A DNA stretch of 64,000 bases, taken from Lophium mytilinum (Eukaryota; Ascomycota; Dothideomycetes; Mytilinidiales; Mytilinidiaceae). Shown piece by piece: positions 9,488 through 22,115 of this stretch (positions within the stretch are counted from its first letter, which is position 1; each line of letters opens with the position of its first letter). The DNA lies in assembly GCA_010093605.1 (NCBI GenBank), contig MU004186.1, positions 1,096,616 through 1,160,615 on the forward strand. Direction: 5' to 3'. Under the pieces are notes generated by a model. That model saw only the letters and a program-made list of their open reading frames with translations. It was not told the origin of the DNA and did not search any database. Position numbers and translations under genes: made by a program.

Positions 9488-12400
9488 ATGGCGCCTTCCA
9501 ACGCCCTCCGCTCAGAACGCGAAAAGAAGATCAAAGCCCTTCTCAGTACGCGCTCTTCCCCTTATCTCATCTACGGCCCATACCTCTCTGCTTCCATCTC
9601 ACCTCGTTCCCTCCCACCTCCGTCCCCATCTTACCCCCTTCTCAAGCTAACGGTCTCAATCAAGCCTTCGCCGACTCTCTGTCCACCCGCCTCACCTCTA
9701 GCCCCTTCGACGCCACCCTTGCCACCGACTTACAAGCTCAGATCACCTCCCTCCCGCTACTAGCATCCACTGCCCTAAACGCGAAGCGCAATGAGCTCGA
9801 CAAGGTTGGGACGGAGCTATGGAATACCTCAACACGCTTGAAGCGGGAGGAAAGCCAGGAGGGCTCAGGAAAGCAAGTACTCTGTCTACTGCGTGCTTTC
9901 GCGTTCCTGTTGTTGGAGAGCGCTGCAGCTGGCCTGAAGAGAAAAGGAGCCACAGGCGCCGATGGCAGGGATGAAGGTGCGGTCGTGAGGCTGATGAAGG
10001 TCGCGCTCAAAAGCTCGCGAGTGTGCCTGGAGGCTGGCATGGTGGATGTTTGTGCAAAGGTTATGGAGAGGGCGGCTACCTTAGAGCTGGAGTTGGTTGG
10101 GGAGAAGGAGACGGAGACAGATCCAGAGAGCGATGAGGCGAGTAGGAAGTTGAGGGTTGAATATATGGTGCTTAGGTCTGCGCTGGTGAGTTTGATTGCT
10201 TGAGCTACAGAGAGGGTTCGTCAGATGGGATGCTTGTACTGACTCTACGGATTACAGGCATGGCGACAAGGTCGTATGGACATCGCGGAGCACATGTTTT
10301 CCAAAGCTGAGCTTTCTGGTCACCAGCTTGACCCTGCGACTGCGGAGAGTTTGTCTGATTTGTTGTATGAGATTGGGAAGGACCAACTCAAGCACGGTCG
10401 TTACGAGGCTGCCGTCAAGTGGCTAGAGAGGGCACACGAAGTGCTTGGAGACCACGAGTTGGAAAGATTGAGTGCTGATGCCGGGGAGCTACGGTTGAGT
10501 ATCATGCAAAGCTTGGGTATGTATGCTGTCCTGGGCGAAGCAAACTTGACTGACGATAGCTCAGTCCAGTCACTCATGAAACTTAACGACATCCCCGAAG
10601 ATTCAGATGCTCGTCAGCGAGCCTGGCAACTGGTGAACCTGATGGACATAGTACTTGTTTCTCCTTCCGTCTCCAAATAGAAACTGACAAACATTGTAGG
10701 ACTACGGCGAGAAGATGATTGTCTCTTTGCTGAAGTTGGAACTTCTATCCTCGGGAGACACGATAGACTGCGATCAGTATTACGGGGGTAAGTCGAGAGC
10801 TCCAAGACCCTACTGACCTTTCTGACTCCTCTAGTTCTACTTCGTATGATACGCAGCGTAGTCCTGACCGAGACTAATCTCAAGACGTAAGATTACCCAT
10901 CGATCTTTATTTACGACCTAACAGAAACCAGGATAATGCATCACGTGTATAAGCTCAAAAGTCAAAGGTGACTTCACTCAATCGCAATTCCCTGGTGAAG
11001 TTCTGATGTTTAGTAGCAATACGACAGCCTGTAAGATCCTCGACGACCTCATAAGAATACGGCTATTTGGGGCGGATAATCAAGACTGGGTCGAAAAAGC
11101 TACGATTACAAGAACATGGATTACGACGAAGGATCCAAATGCCGAGGACATGTTTGAAGGCCTCCGGGACATATTTGATGAAGTCTCGCGGCACACGAAG
11201 ACTACATTCAGTGCGCCAGCTACGCATGCAGCGCAAACCGTAAGTCTGCGTGTTCTGGGACGTTCCCAATTTGACATGCTAATTTCAGTAGTTGATATGG
11301 AAACAAATCGAGTCCACCTATAGCCAGAATGAATATCAGTCTTCAGAAGCATGGTGTGCTCTTGCTGTCCATGATCTATTCGATAAAGCCGGAGAGTCGA
11401 ACAAGGCAAAGATAGCAAGGTAAAATTTACGCAGGTTTATCCGAGAATAAGATTCTAATCCGATACAGGAAAATGATTTTATGTGCCTTGGCAAGGCAAG
11501 ATTGGGAGGCTGCCGGAGATGCTTTCGCTCAGATGTCCGAGTTCGGAAAAGCAGAGGCTATGACGAGGTACATAATGTACAAAGTCTCTTTGAGGAGCGG
11601 AGATGCGGAGCTTGGTAAGTCAGTCTTCAACTTCCTTGGAGTTACACTTATAAGCTCACTCTTACCTAGCTACGCAATGTCTAGACATCGTGTGCCAACA
11701 ATCCACCAAAGATGCGACATTGTTATATGCCTGCGTTCTGGATGCACAGCAAACTGGCGACAAGAGGCAAGCCGTCGTGGCGCTTCAAAAAGTTCTCGCG
11801 AAATACGACTATGGTGCTCCTGCTGGTGTGGATCTGCCAGCGCTTCTACGGTAAGTGAACTAACTGCACTGGCTCATCATAGATGCTGACTTGATTAGAT
11901 GCACTGTTCGTCTCTTGTCTCCTCTACTTGTGGAGAACGGGAAGATCAATCAAGACGTGGCTGAAGAATTATCCAAGGTTTTTGAAGGAGGTGAGTGTCT
12001 ATCGTTAAGTCGTATGAAAAACAGCTAATGGGTGAAGCCGCTGCAAAAGCAACAACTTCGAAACGAAGACCAATCAACCCAGCATTGGAGCACTTTACTC
12101 CAGTAGAATTCGAGTGGTTCTCGAAAATTTCGTATAACCTCGCGCTCAAGCACTGTACGGAAATACATCCGGAATACTTAACCCGAATCTTAGGCGCATG
12201 CATGAAGTTCATATTACTTGTCAGAGATCAGAAGATATCGGAGAAGGAAGATGAACAGCAAATGACTCTTCGACTCCTTTTCTGCGATTTCCTTTCGGCA
12301 TGTGCGTACGTGGTGTTAGCCAGAGCGGAGGATAACCTCCAAGCCTCAGCTCAGCGTTACCTCTCTGTCCGCTATCACACCAATAACTTCATGAAAGAAC

Positions 12401-13062
12401 TCTCGGACTACCTCGAAAAAGCGGACATCAGCGACAACGTCAGAGAAGATCTTATATCTAAGCACTTCCAACTCATCAAGTTCTCCCTCGAAGCCTCCCT
12501 CAAACTCTCCGACTGGGACTCAATGGACGCGCTCTTCGACAAGTGCTTCATATACCACGACCCCAAGCACTACGCTACCCTCGCCGACCTTGTCCTCACC
12601 ATCCACTCCCACATGCTCAAGCGCAAACTCCCCGCCACCTACCTAGACAGAATCCTCCGAGTCCTCCAAGTCATCATCGACAAGGCCTGGCGCAATGACA
12701 GCTCCGGCAACCCAGCCCCCAATGGCAGCATTCGCAAGCTCGCGCGCTGGATCCGCTGCCTGTTCCAGCTCGCGATGGGCTTCGATGAAAAGCTTGCGCT
12801 GAACTGTCTTACTCAAGCGATCGCTATCGCGGAGAAACGGAAGGGGACTGCTGAGAGGTTCCCGAGTCTAGAACTCGAGTGGCTGGTGGCGACGGCGTGG
12901 AATCATACCGTCGATTTGTATTGCATGAATGAGGACGAGAAGTGTGGGACTTGGGCTGATTTGGCGATGGAGTTGGCAGGGGCGGCGGAGGATGGGGGTG
13001 CGCTGCAGAATACGTTGATTGGTAATCGGTCGGGGATGCAGTGGGAGAAGGCGGATAAGTGA
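9488..13062 (+). CDS. SPO22/ZIP4-family meiosis protein
   Basis: Thirteen exons: 9488-9545, 9647-10185, 10258-10516, 10565-10650, 10700-10787, 10835-10886, 10932-10967, 11014-11239, 11292-11419, 11469-11614, 11670-11850, 11899-11990, 12038-13062. All phases agree and give 971 residues, a normal size for the family. The protein is almost wholly helical and TPR-like, as expected for Spo22/Zip4, a scaffold of the ZMM group that promotes crossover formation and synaptonemal complex assembly. Recognisable parts include QGRMDIAEHMFSKAEL, YEIGKDQLKHGRYEAAVKWL, IMHHVYKL and HFTPVEFEWFSKISYNLAL. Very short frames plus tight introns (47-100 nt) explain why no single long frame covers the 5' half. The first intron (9546-9646) is the least certain join. 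Later codons become strongly GC-rich at third positions. Confidence 0.83.
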
Positions 13063-14136
13063 GCGGTGTTGGTGGACTGCCTGTGAGCTATGCGTGGCCA
13101 TTCATGGGATCGAGGAAAGCTTGAGCAAACTTCTTCATGCAGATTTTTTTGTACGGACGACCCGTCCGTAGACCTGTTACTTGTCAACATAGCTCACTGG
13201 TGTATGATCAGTCACAAATCGTCACTTCAATTTGACAACTCTAATAGACTATTAGGATACCCCGGAAGTTCTAAGCGTCGGCCACAAGCATTCGGCTCTC
13301 GATCCGATATAGGGGCTCCAGCAGTATACATCAGAATCACACTTCAAATCACGCCTCGTGATTCATCCTATGTCATCATCTTAGAACATCGTGGGGACTC
13401 TCATAGATTTCATGTACATGTCATGAGTGATCAACTGTCGACCCGATTTAGGAGCTTCAGAAATTCGCCGTGGAAGCACACTTCAGATCGCACCTCAATC
13501 GCGCCTATCGATTCATCATCACGAAACGCCTTGGAGTCCTTCGTAGGTACCATTACACTCTGTAGCAACCACACGCCCCGTGCGACCAAGCTGCTCCGTA
13601 TAATCCGACTTTTGGAGGGTACTTGAACGTCAACTCTGATTCAGAGCTCCCTTTCCTTTACATCACACTGTCTGATTTTTCGCAAAGTCACGGCGGCCCC
13701 CAAAGCTTCCGGGCTATGAGCATAAGGTCTAAAGATGTGAGCTCATACAGGAGCAAGGCCGATTGCATCAGTGGGAGACGGCTGTTTGGAATCTACAGCT
13801 CAATTGAGCAGAGTAAGTACAAACGACTGCAGGCTTAGTGAGAGACTCAGGACACCCCCAAACACCTCATACTCACAGGCCAATACCTCATGCACCAGCT
13901 CACACTTCACCCCCTCGCTTCACCCACTGTGACATTCGCCGTGTTTGCGCCTCCATCTGAAGTCCCCATCCCACCCCTCCACCAACTAGCCGCATCACCA
14001 CACTATCCCTTGTCTGCCCTCACCACCACAGCGACAGCCCGACAACGTCACCTACTCGCTCCAGTGCTTGTATACAGCACCTCATTCACACCGTCCTCCT
14101 CCTCACGAACCTCTCCTACCCGAAACCCGCGTCAGA
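13063..14136. other. Intergenic region with a weak internal duplication
   Basis: 1.07 kb. Two short similar segments appear near 13,340 and 13,480 (cacacttcaaatcacgcctc versus cacacttcagatcgcacctc, each followed closely by gattcatc). No gene is supported; open frames are featureless. Confidence 0.4.
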
Positions 14137-15154
14137 ATGACCCACCAACTCCCCAAGAGCGAGTATCTAGAAGACGTCGACCCGCGCTTTGCCAGCGCCT
14201 TCCCACCCTTCGAGCCACCCCCACAGCCTCGGCCTGGCCGCCTACCACGCGCATACACGACCAACAACCCGCCCGGCAACATCGAGCTCGAGTCCCGTCC
14301 AGCCCTGCGAGAGCGCGCCCAAACCGCGCCGCCGCCTCTAAAGCTCGACCTGCCGCCCGACGACGGCCCATACGCCGCCGCTCTTCGGCCGGTAATGGCG
14401 CCCGCAGGAGCCTGTGCGGCACCGGCTTCGGGCCCGCAGGGTGCGCCGTTGCGGGTAGGATGGGAGAAGGCGGAGGTGGAAAAACAGCTGCAAAAGGCGT
14501 TTGACTTGGAAGAGGACCCAACGGGTGATACGGAAAAAGAGGAGGAGATTCGCCGCTGCCGGGGCCGGTTTCGTGAGGAAATGCGAGCAATGGCAGAGGA
14601 ACTGAGTGAGTTGTATGTGGAAATGGTGGCTTCGCGTGATGGGAACCTGCACGAGTTGGCCAAGGTAGCGACGCGGAGGCTCAGAGGTATTGTCAGGAGT
14701 TGTGACCGGCACCAGAAAGAGGCGAGGGAGAAGGGGAGGCGGGCTAATCTGAAGTATGTTGGAACCTCCTTGGAAGTGGGTTTGGATTTGCTGACCAGGG
14801 TACTCCAGACGGTTGGATGACGTTGGCAATGTGAAGGTGATGGCAGCGCTGTTTCGGGCGCTTTCCACATACACGAAGCAGATGCACACCTATTTTGAGG
14901 ATGTGAAAGAATACCGGCAAGAGGACATCAAGAATCCAGTCCGTGTCGTGAGAGACAAGTTCAGAGAGCTGAATCAGCTCTACCACGATATGGAATTGGA
15001 GCTCGGGAAAAGTCCTGAAGCACGTCTGGCCGAATCAGCATCAGCATTAGCGTCGATGCCAGAAGCGAGAGAGCCCAAAACAGAGTCCAGATTTCTCAAG
15101 CTGAAGAAGTTCCTGGGCGATCTCCTGACGTTCCGCAAACAACGCGAGACTTGA
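14137..15154 (+). CDS. Uncharacterised fungal protein with coiled-coil region
   Basis: Two exons, 14137-14753 and 14809-15154, 320 residues. The first ATG of the frame is at 14137 (MTHQLPKSEYLEDVDPRF). Residues 1-110 are Pro/Arg-rich and probably disordered. The rest is helical and charged (EKEEEIRRCRGRFREEMRAMAEELSEL and a Lys-rich C-terminus), without a domain I recognise. A nearer acceptor at 14799-14800 would run into a stop, so the acceptor at 14807-14808 is used, giving ...NLKRLDDVGNVKV. The last 59 bases overlap the 3' end of the minus-strand gene that follows. Function unknown. Confidence 0.65.
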
Positions 15155-16896
15155 GCAGAATGTTCCTGATTTCTGGCCTGGCGCCAAGTTCATCGCCCGA
15201 CTTCTCCAGATTAGGATAAACACAGTATCGAAATTCTGGATCTAAAAAGTTGCTGTCGTCCTCCTCGACCTCGTTTACGGGCTCCATTTTTTGAAAGTCG
15301 AATTTTGGGGCGTTTTCTATTCGATCGTACAGTATGAACGAGACTGAGTACTGGGCCTTTTGAGAGAGAAAAGTGCTTTGGAGGTCCCCCACAGAGTCGA
15401 AGATGTTGTATAAAGAGCTTTGAATGGCATCTGTTTTTGTGACTCCTGATATTTCTTCCAGAGTGTCAAGTGTTGATTCCACAAGACTGTGAATTAGCAC
15501 ACGTTTTCCGTCTTTCAAAACATCTTTCAGGGGGCTCCCCTGGATCATGCGGATTGTAGACCTTCTCCAATCGCGAAAATCAGGCCCTTCGCTATCTGGG
15601 TTTGACATTGATTGTGAGTCTTGTTGGCCCCCCGGGACCTGGAAGCTTTCCGCGAGTTGACGTGTTTCGGACAGGATACCCGAAATCGGGAGCCCTACGC
15701 ACATGTTCTCTTCGAATATCTTCATGGCCTTGTAAGCTACTACAGCTTGGTAAAGACCTATCTTGTCAGCCGTTTCGAACGACCTAAATTTGGGGTGGAT
15801 GCTTTCGAGCACTCCGACTGTCTCTTTCTTCAGATTGCTAACGTCTAGTTGCAGTTGTGTCAGAAATCGTTGGCAGATCTTAATTCATAGTATTTACCTA
15901 GTTTGGACCGACGGAAGTTGCTTATAACCCATTCTCTGATACGATGATATAGTTGGTCCATCCTATCGACGAGATCACTGTCGGTAGCCTGGCTATCAAC
16001 GCGAGTCAGAGCTGATACGGTCTGCTTGAGCTCTAGTAGTTGCTTCCGCCTCTCTTGAACCTCTTTGTCCGCATTATGGAGGGCTTCGGCTTGCTTGTTC
16101 CTTTCTTTGATCCAATTGGCCCTCTCGTGCTCCCACTGTGCGCTCCATATGGTTTCACGGTCTAGAAGTTCTGCCTGGAGTTCTTCAAGCTTGTCCTTGA
16201 GATCGTAGACCTCCTCTTGAAGCTCGGTACGCTCCTTATTCCAGAAGCGGTGGCGGTCCGTCTCTTGCTCAAACTCCTTCAGCGCTCCGCCGGAGTTCGA
16301 CCTATATCGGTGGCCGGCGGAGTTGGATAGTTGCTGTTTATACGTGTCCACAGCATCCCGATACACTAGCTCATGTTGCTGAAGCTTTTTTATCTCGTCG
16401 GCCATAGACTGCTGCTCGCTGTGGGCAATCGCCAGTGCTTTCTCCAGCTCAGCAATCCGGTCAAGATGGGTCCGGCCATCGCTGCTGCTTACAAAAGGGT
16501 TGTTCGCGGCAGTTGGCAAAGATCGATCATCGTCGTCTGGGGGAGAGTGGCTGCTAGTGGGCCTGCTGCTCTCTCTCGATGATGCTTGGAGCAGCATCTC
16601 GGCTAAGCCGTGCTTGCGGCGGTGCAAATCGTCCTTCTTTGCTTTCCCGGTGGCTAGTGCAGCTTTGGGAGGAGCGCTGATGGGGCTCGGGGCGGACGAT
16701 GTCTTGCTGCTGCGGGAGGAGATCTTGCCGGGACGCTTGAGACGACTCGCGAGGTCTAGCGGGAAGTCAGTCAGGAACGGTACTGGCGGTAGCGGAGTGC
16801 AGCTTTTAGGCTATTGGAAAGCTTCTTTCGGGGTCGACATAAGCTGTCAATAGTGCTGGAGATCTGCGTACCTGATCCCTTCTTGTCCCCAGGCAT
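15096..16896 (-). CDS. Uncharacterised conserved coiled-coil protein
   Basis: Three exons on the minus strand: 16896-16872, 16782-15898, 15844-15096; 552 residues. It starts MPGDKKGS, and the phase-1 donor there is compatible only with the acceptor ending at 16783 (cgccag), giving VPFLTDFPLDLASRLKRPGK. A Ser-rich linker and HRRKHGLAEMLLQ follow, then a long coiled coil (about residues 130-270) and a globular-looking C-terminal half starting DQLYHRIREWVISNFRRSKL. I recall similar proteins from other Pezizomycotina, all uncharacterised. The C-terminal coding end overlaps the convergent plus-strand gene. Its start is 493 bp from the divergent Hsp70-like gene. No function is proposed. Confidence 0.7.
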
Positions 16897-17389
16897 CGCA
16901 ATGAGGGGGAGGGGCGAGCTACTTCCCGGCGAGCATGAGAGCTACAGACGTCTCTATCCTGGTATATGGCCACAGTGTCTTCCTCGGGAACAAGGAGTCG
17001 AGCCCGCGTCCTGGCCTCTGCGAAAGTTGGATGTCGGAGAATGAAGACTGGTACCTAGAGACGGAGATGTGGGGGAGAGAGTGATGGGCAGGGGTGTCAG
17101 CCACCATCTCAGCTTCGGCTTCGAGGGGGGTCTCCGCGCGCCCTCAAGGCAGTGCTGTCGAGCACCACTATTCGGGTGCCTGATCTCCTGCAATGCCCTC
17201 TCACCGCTGCTCTATATGACCGCCTGGTCCGCCTCTCCGTGCCTATTGCCAAACTTCCGCAGTTGCGCTCAATTGTCGACCAGCGTCGAGATATCCCAGC
17301 CCTTCAGCCCGAGTGCCTGCACTCTGCCGTCACACAGCCAGCTGAGACAGTAGGACCGGGGAAACGCGACTGCAGAAAAGGCCGGGACC
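16897..17389. promoter_or_regulatory. Divergent intergenic region
   Basis: 493 bp between the coiled-coil gene and the Hsp70-like gene, holding both promoters. A box-B-like ggagtcgagcc near 16995 was checked for a minus-strand tRNA and none could be folded. Confidence 0.45.
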
Positions 17390-19503
17390 ATGAGCGGCGA
17401 CATGCCAGCAAGGGGCTTCAACATTCCCTATACCTTCGACCCCTCCTCCAACGCCAGTATTGCGCCCGCCGCCAGCTCCGGCGCGTCTAAGCCGAGCTCA
17501 GCGCAGGACAGGCTTATAGTAGGCGTCGACTTCGGCACCACATACAGCGGTATGTCAGTAAAGAGACGCGCAATGGACTAAACTGATCGCGACAACAGGT
17601 GTTGCGGCAGTGTACAGTGCGACGCCAGAAGATGTGGATATAATCAAGACATGGCCCGGAGGCAATGGTAGAGAACCACCCAGCACGCGAAACTTTGGGA
17701 GAAGTGTTTGCTGAATGAAGCATGCAGGCATAACCTCCGACAAAGTCCCCACGGAAATCGCCTACGACATTCCCAAGGAATCCAATGGCACAGCTTCCGA
17801 CGCCGACAACAACAAGCCCAGGGCCATAAAATGGGGATTCCAATTCAAGCCGGAGGAATCCAGACTGCGCTGCATAAAGCTGTTCCTCGATAAGAATCAG
17901 AAGCTTCCCCACTTTGTCTCTCCTCTCGACACAGCCGCCCAGTTGAGGAAATACGAGCGTACTGTTCACGATGCCGTGTCAGACTACCTCACGCAAATAT
18001 ACAAGCATACCATGGACACTTTGACGCGTAGATATGGCGAGACCTTTATGAGCATGACAAAAGTGGAGTTTGTGCTCACTGTTCCTGCAGTATGGTCGGA
18101 CTCTGCCAAAGACGCCACGCTGAAGGCCGCAGAACGAGCGGGCATGGGTAACATTCACGATTTGAAGCTAATCTCGGAGCCGGAAGCTGCAGCCGTGTAT
18201 ACACTAAAAGCAATTCAGCCTAACCATTTGAAAATAGGGGATAATTTCATTGTTTGTGACGCAGGTACGTTGTCCGGTTTGCAGTTGCCATTATAACCAG
18301 GGCTCACACATTGCAGGTGGTGGCACTGTAGACTTAATCGCATACAAAATCACAAAGCTATCACCTCTCCAGGTCGAGGAGTCCGCCGTGGGAACTGGCG
18401 GCCTCTGCGGCTCAGCATTCCTCAACTATCGCTTTGAAGACCACGTCAAGAGCCGCATTGGCGAAGAACGCTACAATACGATGCGCGAAAAAAAAGCAAA
18501 GACGTGGAACATGGGTCTCAAGTACTTCGAAGAGTTTGTCAAGCGCAACTTCAATGAGGAAGAGCATGCGGAGGTCAACGTCCCCTTTCCCGGCCTACCA
18601 GACGACGAGGAAGCCGGGCTTGACTCTGGCTTTCTCATCATGTCAGCCGAACAGGTCAAGGAGATCTTCGAGCCCGTTGTAAAGGAGGTCATAGCTCTGG
18701 TCGAAGGCCAGGTAAACACTATACGACGTAAAGGGGGCGTCGTGTGCGGCATCGTACTAGTGGGCGGGTTTGGACAGAGCAATTACCTGTACAGCAAAAT
18801 GAAGGCGCATTTCAATACTGCGCCCCCACCACCATACACGGAGAGGCCGACGCATGCAGCAACCCTGAACGCGCCCCAGACAATCGAAGTCATGCACCCG
18901 ATGTATGCTTGGACAGCAGTCGTGAGGGGCGCAGTGCTGAGAGGGTTAGAGGGAAGCATGGTTCAAAGCCGAAGGAGCAGATGGCACTACGGAACAAGCT
19001 ACGCCACAGTATTTGACGAGGCACGACATCCGATCAGCGATCGCTACTGGAGTCCGCTTTGGGAGCGGTGGATGGTCAGTGACAGAATGCAGTGGCATAT
19101 CGCAAAGGTACAGACTTGAAGATGATCGTCAGCATCAAAAGCATAGAGCTAACCAGTGATACCTGATTAGGGCGCACAAGTTTCCGAGTCTCAACCGATC
19201 TCATTTCACTACACGCGCAACTTCCGCCCCGGCCAGTCCTTGGTAGTCGAAGACGACCTCATCGCCTGCGACGCCGACACCGCGCCGGACTCGTACCAGA
19301 AGGGCCTCATTAGCGTCTGCACCCTCACAACTGACCTGAACACCGTGCCGAAGTCGCTATTCACGCGGCTGACTACGACCAAGGGAGTCGAATTTGACAA
19401 CTTGGACTTCAGTCTAGATATGCGCATCGACAGCGCAGGGCTGATTTTTGAGCTGAAGGTGGATGGCGTGAGATATGGGGCTGTGTCAGCGAAGTTCCAT
19501 TAG
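17390..19503 (+). CDS. Hsp70-like ATPase (HSPA12-type actin-fold protein)
   Basis: Five exons: 17390-17549, 17599-17667, 17728-18264, 18317-19107, 19171-19503; 629 residues. The nucleotide-binding signatures of the Hsp70/actin fold are present: phosphate-1 IVGVDFGTTYSG (about residues 43-54), phosphate-2 CDAGGGTVD (about 253-261) and an adenosine-type motif VLVGGFGQSNYL near residue 400. Unlike canonical Hsp70 there is no typical C-terminal peptide-binding domain or EEVD tail; the C-terminus is a short beta-rich region. This matches the divergent HSPA12-like Hsp70 family that is expanded in filamentous fungi. Its client and role are unknown. Cytosolic location is inferred from the lack of a signal peptide. 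Confidence 0.85.
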
Positions 19504-20160
19504 GGAGAGAACGGTAATTAAGGGATAGGAAAGGGACATGTAGAACGGATGGATGTGCATCTGAGGGGCATTGGGTTGATTTCTGAGATATCCAGCATAC
19601 GGGCGAATTTTGGCATGGGCATTGGCGATGTTTTGATGATCATGGGAAGCGTAGTGAATGCATACTACATATATAGTTGTCTTTGATCCACTCAACAAGA
19701 ACAAAATCAATTTGGATCACGTGATTATACCTTCTCGGGATATCAGTTGGTCGGGAAGGTACAGACATCGGAGAAGATCTCGGCTTGGAGGTGCCCCACA
19801 CACTAAATTAAAGGCGGAAGAAGTAGATGCTTGCACGCGCTAAGGGAACGCGTAACTCCAGCATACCTAAAATTACAATGTCAGGGATGGCCTTTGGATC
19901 TTCTAGAAACTGGAGGGCGATGTAGCGTCGTGGGAATTTTCGAATGGGCCGAGGAATCCGATATGTGCTAGGAGCATTGATAGGGCACTTGTGACAAACT
20001 GAAAATGGGGAGTCATAGAAAGAGGGTCATTGAGAACGGCAATCACTCTTGCCTAAGCCATTTGCAATGAACTGGAGGTAATGCAGACCAGGTACACAAA
20101 TTGACCCTTTTATCCCCAAGTAACCCCATTGATATCGCCTGAGACCGTTTCGTTGTTCCT
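19504..20160. other. Convergent intergenic region
   Basis: 657 bp between two converging 3' ends (Hsp70-like gene and RPS8). Only 3' UTR sequence is expected; no gene or repeat seen. Confidence 0.5.
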
Positions 20161-20873
20161 CTACTTCCTGATAGCACGAGAGTAGAACGCCAACTCTTCA
20201 CCCTCAAGCACGTAACCGTCGACACGACCGCTCTGGCCGGGCCTCGAGGCAACGACAGCGAAGAGACGACCGGCCTCGAACTGCTTCTCGAGCGCTGACT
20301 CGACCTTGCCTGTAGCAGCGACACGGGCAGCCTGCTTCTTCTCAACCGACTTGCTCTTCTTCTTCTCCTCTTCCTTCTCAGCGCCCTTGACCTGCCTCCT
20401 ACGGCCTAGCTGTGCTCCGTAGTGTGCCTCATACCACTGCCTGAACGGGGCAGCATCGATCTGGACGACAGCCGACTTGGTGAGGGTGTTGGTGCGGACG
20501 AGCTCGTTGTTGGAGGGATGGAAGGCGACGGCGATGACGCGGACCTTCTTGGCGATGCCCTCAGATCCCCACGAGAAGTTGCCGGAGTCGAGACGTAGGG
20601 CGCGGAATTTGCGGTTGCCGCCTCGGGTGCGGACAAGATGGATGCGCTTTGCGCCAATACGAGTATTGGCGGGCTGGCGACCCTTCTCGAAAGCTCTGAT
20701 GCCACATGGTTAAACATGGTAAAAGATGCAATCGGTTTATGCATACCTCTTCTTGCGATAGTATGCTCTCTTCGCACCAGTCGCGGCGCGCTTGTGGCGA
20801 GAGTCTCGTGAGATACTGCGAGCTGTCAGCGGGTTGTCTTGAGGTGAAATGTGGATGTAGATAGATACCCCAT
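20161..20873 (-). CDS. RPS8: 40S ribosomal protein S8 (eS8)
   Basis: Three exons on the minus strand: 20873-20869, 20815-20747, 20695-20161; 202 residues, the normal family size. The first exon carries only ATGGG, so the initiator methionine is spliced to ISRDSRHKRAATGAKR, the invariant S8 N-terminus. Further landmarks are RIHLVRTRGGNRKFRALRLD, HYGAQLGRR and the C-terminus GYVLEGEELAFYSRAIRK. It is a component of the small ribosomal subunit. A first exon ending just after the start codon is common in fungal ribosomal protein genes. Confidence is high because every splice keeps phase and the full protein is recognisable. Confidence 0.95.
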
Positions 20874-22095
20874 GATTGCGGTTCCTGGGAAAGACTGCAG
20901 GCGGCCAAGTTAGCAGTGGCTCGTCCTCAAATTTGGAGAGACCAGGGATTTTGGAGACTGCAGGATTCGACACAGGACGGGCGGTGACCGGACAGGCTGC
21001 ACAGGTGGTAGGTTGGTGTTTCGTGCGCTTGCGAGCTGTGGTGGCCTCTGTCGTGGATTCCGCCCTCCTATTTCTCGTCCTGCGAGCTCTCCATATCCGC
21101 TGCCTGGTATGTACTGACCTGTCGGTGTCTTCCTGGGCAATCGTCGTTGGTCGGTGGTGGGTGATGAGGTTCTGAGAAGTCGAAAAGTTGCGGTTGCGAA
21201 ATCGCGGTGGCCTTTTTCGCTTAGCTTACGCCTTACCTAATCAAGAGTAGGCCTTACGGTCTTGGCATCCGTCCTTCAACCTGAGGTCCCGTTCAGCTCT
21301 ATCGGCACCTTCCAAATGACCATCCTCCTGACGTACTCACTCTGTACTAAGATGTTGCTTTAGCCCTTGCATCTCTCCAAAGCTCGCCAAAGCTTTGCCA
21401 GGTAGTAGATCTTTACTCGTTATGTTTCCTTATTAGCTGTCAGTGCACCCCCATTTTAGTCTTCCTAGCTGGCGAAGCTATAAATCTGTTCTACAATTAT
21501 TAGAACCTGCTGTTTTACGTCAGAATCTCTTCCGCGACAGCGACATCAGAGAAAATTTTGTCAACTCTTCCCTGCTCAGCAATTTCGCCCCCGGCCTCTC
21601 ACCATGAGGTTGGTCGACTGAGATACGGAAGTTTATCACACGCAACAAAAGCCTGTGCCCGTCGATCCATACAGAACCTAGACACCAGTCGTTGTCTGGT
21701 CTTTAATAGTCTTTCCTTTTATGTTAGCGCATATAGCTTACATAGCTCTGTTCGAAATGAACATCCTTCGATCGCGACTTTGCATTATCGCGGTTTTCAC
21801 GTGTTATTCCTAGCTAAAATAGGGATTACTTATGCCCGATAAGGACACAGTCATGGCGATCAACGTGATGCGGACAGACCGGGAGCACATCGCCATTTCA
21901 AAGATGACAAGGGTGTAGCCCTGACTGACATTAGAAATATATTGTCCCACCCGTCATCCCTATTATGATTATCTTTTGTTTCTCCAAAGTTATTTCTATG
22001 GTGGCACCTCACGACTTTTGCGGATTGTGTGTTTCACTAAAGTGTGGCTTCGGTACCCAATCTTACTGTCACACTAGCATCTTAGGGATGAAGTC
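20874..22095. other. Intergenic region between RPS8 and the RIPed element
   Basis: 1.2 kb. The first 300 bp should hold the RPS8 promoter. The remainder becomes more AT-rich toward the transposon but keeps normal CA and TG frequencies, so RIP has not obviously spread here. No gene recognised. Confidence 0.45.
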
Positions 22096-22115
22096 GCCGA
22101 GTATAGTAGCTTAGC
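22096..22115 (+). repeat. Left 20-bp direct repeat, probable target-site duplication
   Basis: gccgagtatagtagcttagc. It matches 29578-29597 at 19 of 20 positions, in the same orientation, and the single difference is an A/G transition. Confidence 0.7.

Noticed and set aside
14103-14870. 255-codon antisense frame over the coiled-coil gene
   Set aside because: Mirror of GC-rich coding sequence on the plus strand. No domain, and the plus strand has good splice structure and continues in frame.
16960-17060. Possible minus-strand tRNA (box-B-like ggctcgactcc)
   Set aside because: No box A at the right distance and no acceptor stem or cloverleaf could be paired.
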